DNA of 64,000 nucleotides, taken from Odiellus spinosus (Eukaryota; Arthropoda; Arachnida; Opiliones; Phalangiidae). The position numbers were made by a program, and so were the translations under genes. This document shows, in pieces, positions 58,565 through 64,000 of the stretch (positions within the stretch are counted from its first letter, which is position 1; every line of letters starts with the position of its first letter). Location: the NCBI GenBank assembly GCA_963920705.1, contig OY987233.1, positions 3,028,001 to 3,092,000 of the forward strand. Direction: 5' to 3'. Under the pieces are notes generated by a model. The model did no database searches. It was given only the letters and a program-made list of their open reading frames with translations, and had not been told where the DNA came from.

Positions 58565-59656
58565 TCTTGGAGGGAATGCAGGCTGCTAAAAAAGTAAAAA
58601 TGCTATAACATTTTAAAGACCTTATGAATGGTTTTCTATGTAAGTCTGTAAAGTGTTATAGCATTTTCACTTCATGAGTCTCGCTTTACAAATAAGAATA
58701 AACTTGAACTTACCATTATCGGGGTCACTCATAGAATTTATGAGGGCATTGTTGATGAATTGCCAAGTGTCCAAAGATGGTTTTGATCCCCAATTAGAAG
58801 GAAAGTTCGTGACAGTGTTACGAAATATTGGAAATGTTTCTCTGAATTGTTAATTAGTAATATTTAAAACAACCAAGATAAGAAAAATAACTTTTTCAAC
58901 TTACTGGTATAATCTTTTTAATTCTCCCAAGCAGCCAGATTTCCTGGCAAGATCTTGTCCAGATTCTAAATTTAATGTTACTGTAAATTTTTTTAAGATA
59001 TTAGATTGTAAATCTTACTTTTATTCAGAACTAGATGCACAAGAAAAAGGATGGTGTTTTGTAGAAGAGCATTTATTTGAAAACTTGGAATCAGATTAGA
59101 ATGATATAAAACCACTCTGACAGTTGCGAAAGTGGTTGGAGACCTAAGATGTTCTCGGTAATTCGCTGAAATGAAGTAGATTTCATACAGATTTGTTCCA
59201 TATTAAGTTAATAATGATGATTAAAAACGTACCATTGTTTTCTATGGCCGCATTTAATGCAACGAAACACCATTGTTTGATCCTGTAACTCGACGACCGT
59301 TCTAGTAACTTTAAAATTACCCTAAGTCCTTCAACACTTAGGTAAGTGGTTCCTGAAGACCAAAACAAAACATATTTCACGTTATATTACATTTTCGATA
59401 AATCGATCATTATTCTAAACACCTTCATTGTTAGATTTAGTACACATTGAAGCGAATGTTTGCAAGGCCTGAGTCACGGAGCTTACATCTTTAACGTCAC
59501 AAATTTCGAAATATTCTACGAGTTTTTCTATATCATTATCACTCTGGACTATCAAGAACATTATAAAATGAGAACTAATAAAAAAATACCTGAAATTAAA
59601 CTTAAAATGCTTACCTTGACAGTTTGAAATAGAATCAAACCAATCCATTGCATCAT
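53703..59656 (-). CDS. TERB1: TERB1-like armadillo protein (meiotic telomere bouquet factor)
   Basis: In vertebrates TERB1, with TERB2 and MAJIN, tethers telomeres to the inner nuclear membrane in meiotic prophase and contacts cohesin and SUN1. Eleven exons on minus: 59656-59615, 59543-59423, 59352-59233, 59165-59019, 58965-58905, 58841-58714, 58479-58357, 58194-58033, 57982-57851, 56237-54552, 53878-53703 (965 aa; human 727). Residues 1-345 form an ARM-like helical repeat. They contain ALQTFASMCTKSNNEG, VEGLRVILKLLERSS, CFVALNAAIENN, SGQDLARKSGCLGELKRLY and EENQNICASLQTF. These follow the order of TERB1 (e.g. NGQTFARETGCIDVLLQLF, NEENQKICCSLF). Residues 346-907, mostly one exon, are Ser/Asn/Pro-rich and disordered. 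The last exon has possible zinc ligands C906, C909, C922, H932, C934 and H937. No Myb-like domain is seen, unlike vertebrate TERB1. The start codon is the least certain point. Another ARM protein is the alternative. Confidence 0.7.
54036..54243. mobile_element. 208-bp foldback MITE in TERB1-like intron 10
   Basis: aggaatctcaatggtgtaga with gcgactcccgcgagatcgcg at the left is inverted at the right (ctcgcgggattgactttgtc, tcattgaagtttcct). The centre contains gggctaagctcg and gaacagtagagg-type words. Confidence 0.65.
54244..54435. repeat. Dispersed repeat shared with 12530-12720
   Basis: aaaatatttaaccgttttct..ttttcgagaaaaatttgaat and ggccaattttcgcgggaatt match, with about one base in five changed, the sequence at 12530-12720 in the last LAP intron. 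Nature unknown. Confidence 0.5.
56538..56966. mobile_element. TTAA-bounded foldback element, second full copy
   Basis: TTAAAGGGAGACTGCAACC and GGTTGCATTCTCCCTTTAA (separated only by gag variation) bound arms sharing aataggcttagcgggattca and aaggtctagcgaccaatgag. Sister of 7125-7559. In TERB1-like intron 9. Confidence 0.8.
57255..57742. mobile_element. hAT-like MITE, CAGGGTTCGTACA ends
   Basis: cagggttcgtacatgacctg and ttgtacgaaccctg are inverse ends. The direct repeat ccaaat flanks both (57249-57254 and 57743-57748). Internal agtcagggaatttggaaatt words repeat in tandem. Confidence 0.7.
58529..58565. repeat. (TTTA)n microsatellite
   Basis: About nine perfect copies of the tetramer in intron 6 of the TERB1-like gene. 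Confidence 0.9.
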
Positions 59657-60445
59657 AGATTAATTTGATTCACTTGTGTTTTCAGCAGACGACGCGTTCA
59701 GCGTGGTATATCTTGCGTTGTCGCTACTCACTACATAGTACATACAGGTAAACTAATGAAGAAGAACATTACACGAGGAATGAAAATAGTAAATAAATTT
59801 CCAACTATTGTGTACTTATAATAAAACCCAAAATTTGGAGAAGTATAAGACTTATTTATTACTTAACAAAAAATTTGGTAAAGAATATATCCTCTATTTA
59901 TGTAATATAACAGAACTACCTAAATGTTATGAGTTCGTCTTTTATCAATTATTCGCGACCGAAACGTCGTCTGCTAATGTGTTAGCCCTATGGGAAAAAT
60001 GCAGCATAATGTATTGTTTTTCATAGGGATAACACATGAGCGAACGGCGTTTCGGTTGCGAATATATACTTATTTTAAAGACGGTTTGCTTATGATCACG
60101 AGATGAAGTAAAGGTTTCCAGTATTTTTCATTCCCAATATTCAGCCAAAAATTGGAATATTCAACTCCAATGTCCATGAAAATGCGACTTTATCTTCGTA
60201 CTCTTAATAAAGTTGTATCAATATCCATGAAAACGCCCCTTTTCAGGTTTTAATGTTCTCTCTATAACGTGTGAACGCACCTTATAAGACCTCTTTTTCA
60301 TAAATATCTTCTAAAATATCGTTCATTTAAATTAAATGTTTCGGCAGCAATCTCTTGTAAAATAGATTTGGTTACGGAAATTATAAATTAAATTAATACC
60401 ACATTTCAATTCACCTGTGCATGGTTTGTCGACAACAAAAGCCGC
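59657..60445. other. Upstream of the TERB1-like gene
   Basis: Presumed promoter side of the TERB1-like gene. At 59955-60062 the blocks gaccgaaacgtcgtctgct and gcgaacggcgtttcggttgc, with tgtgttagccctatggga / tcatagggataacacatg, form a palindrome. No gene seen. Confidence 0.4.
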
Positions 60446-61757
60446 GTTCACACTAGGTCATGGAATCAATTTAAATAATTTCAAAACGTTTCGCGAGAGT
60501 AGTGTGAACGGGAAGTCTTTTCTAGAATCGATTTGATCCGATTTCTCGAAATTGCTTCGGGAACCAGCTTGATACCGATTCGGTTTCAACAACGGATAAG
60601 CTACGGTCACACTAGCATTTCTTAATCGGTTTGAAACGGTAAAATAAAACCGATATTAAAATCGCCAGAAATAGTTTTAAGCGGTATGTGTTCACGTATT
60701 ATCTTTATAAATCTATTTAAGCTGCGTTCATACTAGGCCTTGGAATCGATTTACACCGTTTCAAAACGTTTCGCAGGAGTCATGTGAACGGGAAACCGTC
60801 TTTTCTCTAATCGATTTGATTCGATATCTCGAAACTGATTAGCGAACCAGTTTCATACCGATTTGGTTTCAACAGAGGTATATAATAACCCCCCTCGGAG
60901 GGAAGTATGAAAGCCCCTATACTACCAATGCTAAAAATCACGAACAACAAGAGCCCGCTGCTGACTATCTAGGCCACTAACTCGCGCTGGACTTCTCAGT
61001 GTCGCTACTCTAGTAAATGGTCTTTGTATAAACAAGAGGGCTCGATTTGTGTTTAGAACTTCCTGTCTCAGGAGTCAGGCTGTCTGTTAAAATGGAGTCG
61101 AAGGTTGACTTCAGCTCGCGAGTTCCGGAAGTGTGCGTAGGGAAAATTTAGTGAGGTTCAAAATGGTGTAACTATTTTTTGGGAGTAAAGCGGTGTGTCG
61201 ATCCGCCGCGATTTACGCCGGGCACTTGTTGTTCGTCGATTTTGCCTACCTTTCACACTTCCCCCCGAAGGGGGTTATTATATACCTCTGGTTTCAACAA
61301 CCGATAAATAAAGCTACGATAAATCGATTTATAAAGATAATGCGTGAACACGAGACGCTTAAATCGATTCCTGGCGATTTGAATATCGGTTTGATTTTAC
61401 CGTTTCAAATCGATTAAGAAATACTAGTGTGACCGTAGCTTTATTCGGTTGTTGAAACCGAATCGGTATGAAACTGGTGCCCGAATCGGTTTCGAGAAAT
61501 CGAATCAAATCGATTAGAGAAAAGAAGGCTTGCTATTCTCATGACTCTAGCGAAACGTTTTCAAACGGTTTAAATCGATTCCAAGACCTAGTATGAACGC
61601 AGCTATAGATGAAGCTACGATGAATCGATTTTTAAAGATAATGCGTGAACACGTGACGCTTAAAACAATTCCTGGCGATTTTGAATAGTGGTTTGATTTT
61701 ACGGTTTCAAATCGATTAAGAAATGCTAGTTTAACCGTAGCTATGGAGGGTATGGGA
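60446..61757. mobile_element. Cluster of AGCTACGGTCACACTAG foldback elements
   Basis: Termini gcgttcacactagg (60446), agctacggtcacactagc (60600), gctgcgttcatactaggc (60722) and their complements (61423, 61590, 61725) outline several copies of one palindromic element. Each carries atcgatt, gtttcaaaacgttt and ccgattcggtttcaacaac. The same termini bound the 1.4-kb palindrome at 17821-19196. Copies differ by 10-20 percent. Confidence 0.75.
60875..61288. mobile_element. GAGGTATATAATAACCCCC TIR element with 11-bp target repeat
   Basis: gaggtatataataacccccc and its complement bound 414 bases. The 11-bp repeat tggtttcaaca lies on both sides (60864-60874 and 61289-61299), inside one of the foldback copies. 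No coding capacity; a plus frame at 61193-61417 crosses its edge and is not credible. An 11-bp duplication would suit a Mutator-like enzyme. Confidence 0.75.
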
Positions 61758-62529
61758 AGAGAACTAGGATTCCATGTGCTATATTTATCAAGTGATTGCC
61801 ACCGTGAAGTTGGGATGAAGGCCTTGACCACTTCAAATGTCTAGACGTTTTTAGATAGCATCGTAGGAGTCGTTTTTTATAACAAGCTAGAAAAACTTAA
61901 ACTTTTCTCGTTCCCTAATTCAAAACGTCCATTTTTAGTGTGACCGTACAAGAGATACCGTGAATGTCCTCCACATTCAGCATATAAAACTCATTGTTGA
62001 CATTGTAAGCAACTATACATTAACAATTATTTAAACAGCAGATTCTAATGTATTTCAGTCTTAAATTCGATATATGTTTAATTTGCGGCCTTGAAAAATT
62101 TATGTACACGCAAAATTTAACTTTTTTTGTAACTTAAGAGCGGATGACATTAAGTAGATTGTCTAATATTCGATTAGAAGTTATCAACATAACGAAATAT
62201 CAAATTACATTACAGTGAAATTAAAGAATATTTTCCTAAAGAGTGTGATTTATTTCGGAATAAACCGAGTTGGGACGAAGACCTATGAGAAAAACAAGGT
62301 ATAGAACTTTTCTATTATTTTAGGAAGATTTGGCTAATTTTATTGTAATACAACTTCAGTACCTTAAAATCGTTATAATTTGAACTTTTATTCTTTCAGA
62401 ATGAATATTTTTGGGATTTTAGCTTTGTTCGTTATTTTGGTAATTATAATTTTTTTGTAATTTAGTCAGGTGTACTTTGGATTTATTGAGAATATTTAAG
62501 AGCAGACAAAGCTATAGGCTGTGTGCGAG
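61758..62529. other. Intergenic, no feature seen
   Basis: AT-rich sequence with no supported gene or paired repeat. Confidence 0.35.
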
Positions 62530-62775
62530 GTAAGGTTCCAATTGCGCAGTTCCCACAAGCGCAGTTTTTCATTTGCGCAGTTTTCCATTTCCGCAGGTTT
62601 CCATTTGCGCTTTTTCATTTGCGCAGTGTTCATTAGCAGATTATGTTAGGTTAGGTTAGTTAATCACTCGAACTAGCCTGTCCCTCTTGTGGACTGCTCG
62701 AGTGGCAAACTGCGCAACTGGAAAACTGTGCAAATGGGAACCGCGCAAAATGGGAAACCGCGCAAATGGCTACTC
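62530..62775. mobile_element. Palindrome built from TTTGCGCAGTT words
   Basis: Left half carries about five tttgcgcag/cccacaagcgcag words and the right half their complements (aactgcgcaactgg, accgcgcaaatgg). The middle has gttaggttaggttag. Probably a foldback MITE with internally repeated ends. Confidence 0.55.
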
Positions 62776-63182
62776 TCTCATTCCATCTCAAATCATCAAA
62801 CCCATGCTGGTCGAAAATTACGGATTTCCATGAAACTTTTTTCTATGGTCCATTACCATAAGTAATGAAGACTCCGGAAGTTTAGCGACTTTAAATAGAA
62901 AATTTTTAAAGTTATGATTTTTTAAAGTTTTTGGCCCATTTTCCAATCTTCACTTACTTGGCTCATATATTTAGTTATATTATCAACTTATATATCTTGG
63001 CCGGTATTATTTTTAAACATCTGAACTTGGTTAACCCTAGCTAAAAACGTGTCCCGAGTCTGAATTTGAAATCCGTTTATCTATATACACTCAAGTTTTT
63101 GAGTTAAAAGCTAATTAGGGGGGTGGCAATTAACAATTAATGCCGAAAAAGGTCCACCTCCAATTTTAGTGAAATTTTTAGG

Positions 63183-64000
63183 GAATCACCTATACCAAAA
63201 GGGGATAGAAAGTAAAAAGGGCGCTACTGGACTTTGAGTCTAGAACCTGTAATATGGAGAACTACTGATCTCCCCTCTGAATTCCCAGCCCCCCTTATTG
63301 GCGTAAGATCTTTTTGTGCCGTAGCACTAAAATATGAGCGAAGAGGCCGAAAAATAGTTCTAACGCCACCCAAGAAGTACAGCGTCAAGAAGTAGTTTCT
63401 CTAGTGAATATATTTTAATAATCTACAGTTTTAAAGAAATAAATATAAAAACTTAATAACATAAACTATAATTTTAATATTTTTGTCCCAAAAATAAATA
63501 TCCTTATGGTAAATCCACTTGGGCCACGAATGGAAAAAGCTAGAATAGCCACCAGGCGCATCATCTTCATGTTTTCTAAAGTATATTAAACTGGCCATTC
63601 GTATTAATAATTAAGTTTTTCAAAGTAACTTTAGCCTCCATCAGATTTAATATATTTTTCCTTAGACCAGATTGATCAATCACACAATTAACACAATTCC
63701 TAATCACTTCCCCGAGGTCGGGACTTCCATGTTTAACCGCCTATGCAAAATGCTTCTCTGTAAACTAGCAGACGATATTAACCTTTCCGGTTCGCTACAA
63801 TCGGAGAACTACTTACGGGAGAGGAAAAAATCGATATCGTAGTGAGGACCTGTGAGGTTAGAGTCATCGTGATTGGCCAAAATATAGGGGGGAATGGGGG
63901 TAAGTATTTTGTTCTCCATATTTCAGGAACTCTGCAGGTAAAGTCTTGTAGTTTAGGGAGAGGCGCCCTTTTTACTTTCTATCCCCTTTTGCCTATACGT
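63183..64000. mobile_element. Foldback element running off the window end
   Basis: cacctataccaaaaggggat agaaagtaaaaagggcgc at 63187 is inverted at 63962-64000 (gcgccctttttactttctat then ccccttttgcctatacg). Inner blocks such as aatatggagaac / gttctccatattt (63251 and 63910) are inverted as well. The right terminus lies beyond the last base. No coding capacity. Confidence 0.7.

Noticed and set aside
61547..61831. 94-codon minus frame
   Set aside because: Most of it overlaps a foldback copy of the AGCTACGG family; no independent support.
62640..62661. gttaggttaggttag, three units of the arthropod telomere repeat
   Set aside because: Three units in the centre of a MITE are too few to call telomeric sequence, and chance or element sequence explains it. 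It was not used to assign the organism.
1..64000. CRISPR array, tRNA, rRNA, bacterial operon or viral insertion
   Set aside because: No spacer-repeat pattern, cloverleaf, rRNA core or polymerase/capsid-type frame was seen anywhere.

Overview
This window is nuclear DNA from an intron-rich, AT-rich metazoan. The five recognisable genes are all animal families, and the intervening sequence is packed with short foldback DNA transposons and one SINE. An invertebrate, probably an arthropod, fits best, but nothing here fixes the species. There are no bacterial or organellar features, no tRNA or rRNA genes and no CRISPR arrays. Gene models were built by hand by joining GT..AG exons so that reading phase is kept and the family sequence continues. 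Each model closes on a stop codon with a total length divisible by three.

Layout: (1) 245-1500, minus strand: decayed P-superfamily (THAP9-like) transposase. (2) 2451-6784, plus: EDEM2, an ER alpha-mannosidase-like protein (9 exons, 684 aa). (3) 6785-12364: intergenic, with three TTAA-bounded foldback elements and two unassigned coding-like scraps. (4) 12365-26272, minus: LAP-family scaffold (LRR + PDZ, Erbin/Densin/Lap1 type; 17 exons, 1134 aa). Its introns hold a 1.4-kb and a 2.2-kb palindrome and hAT-like elements. (5) 26273-31335: repeats, including a 1.6-kb terminal-inverted-repeat element and an Alu/7SL-like SINE. (6) 31336-32866, minus: TIPRL (6 exons, 280 aa). (7) 32867-38067: nested transposons. 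(8) 38068-49818, plus: meiotic alpha-kleisin, best read as REC8 (17 exons, 604 aa), with intronic minisatellites. (9) 49819-53702: palindromes, a 91-bp minisatellite and a transposon insertion that can be compared with its empty site elsewhere in the window. (10) 53703-59656, minus: a TERB1-like armadillo protein (11 exons, 965 aa). (11) 59657-64000: foldback elements only.

The most notable biology is the convergent pair REC8-like kleisin / TERB1-like protein. In vertebrates REC8 builds the meiotic cohesin axis and TERB1 links telomeres to the nuclear envelope and to cohesin. The other genes are housekeeping or cell-architecture genes: ER quality control (EDEM2), basolateral/junctional scaffolding (LAP) and PP2A-family phosphatase regulation (TIPRL). 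The transposon landscape is dominated by near-perfect palindromes, many inside introns, so the primary transcripts should contain long hairpins.
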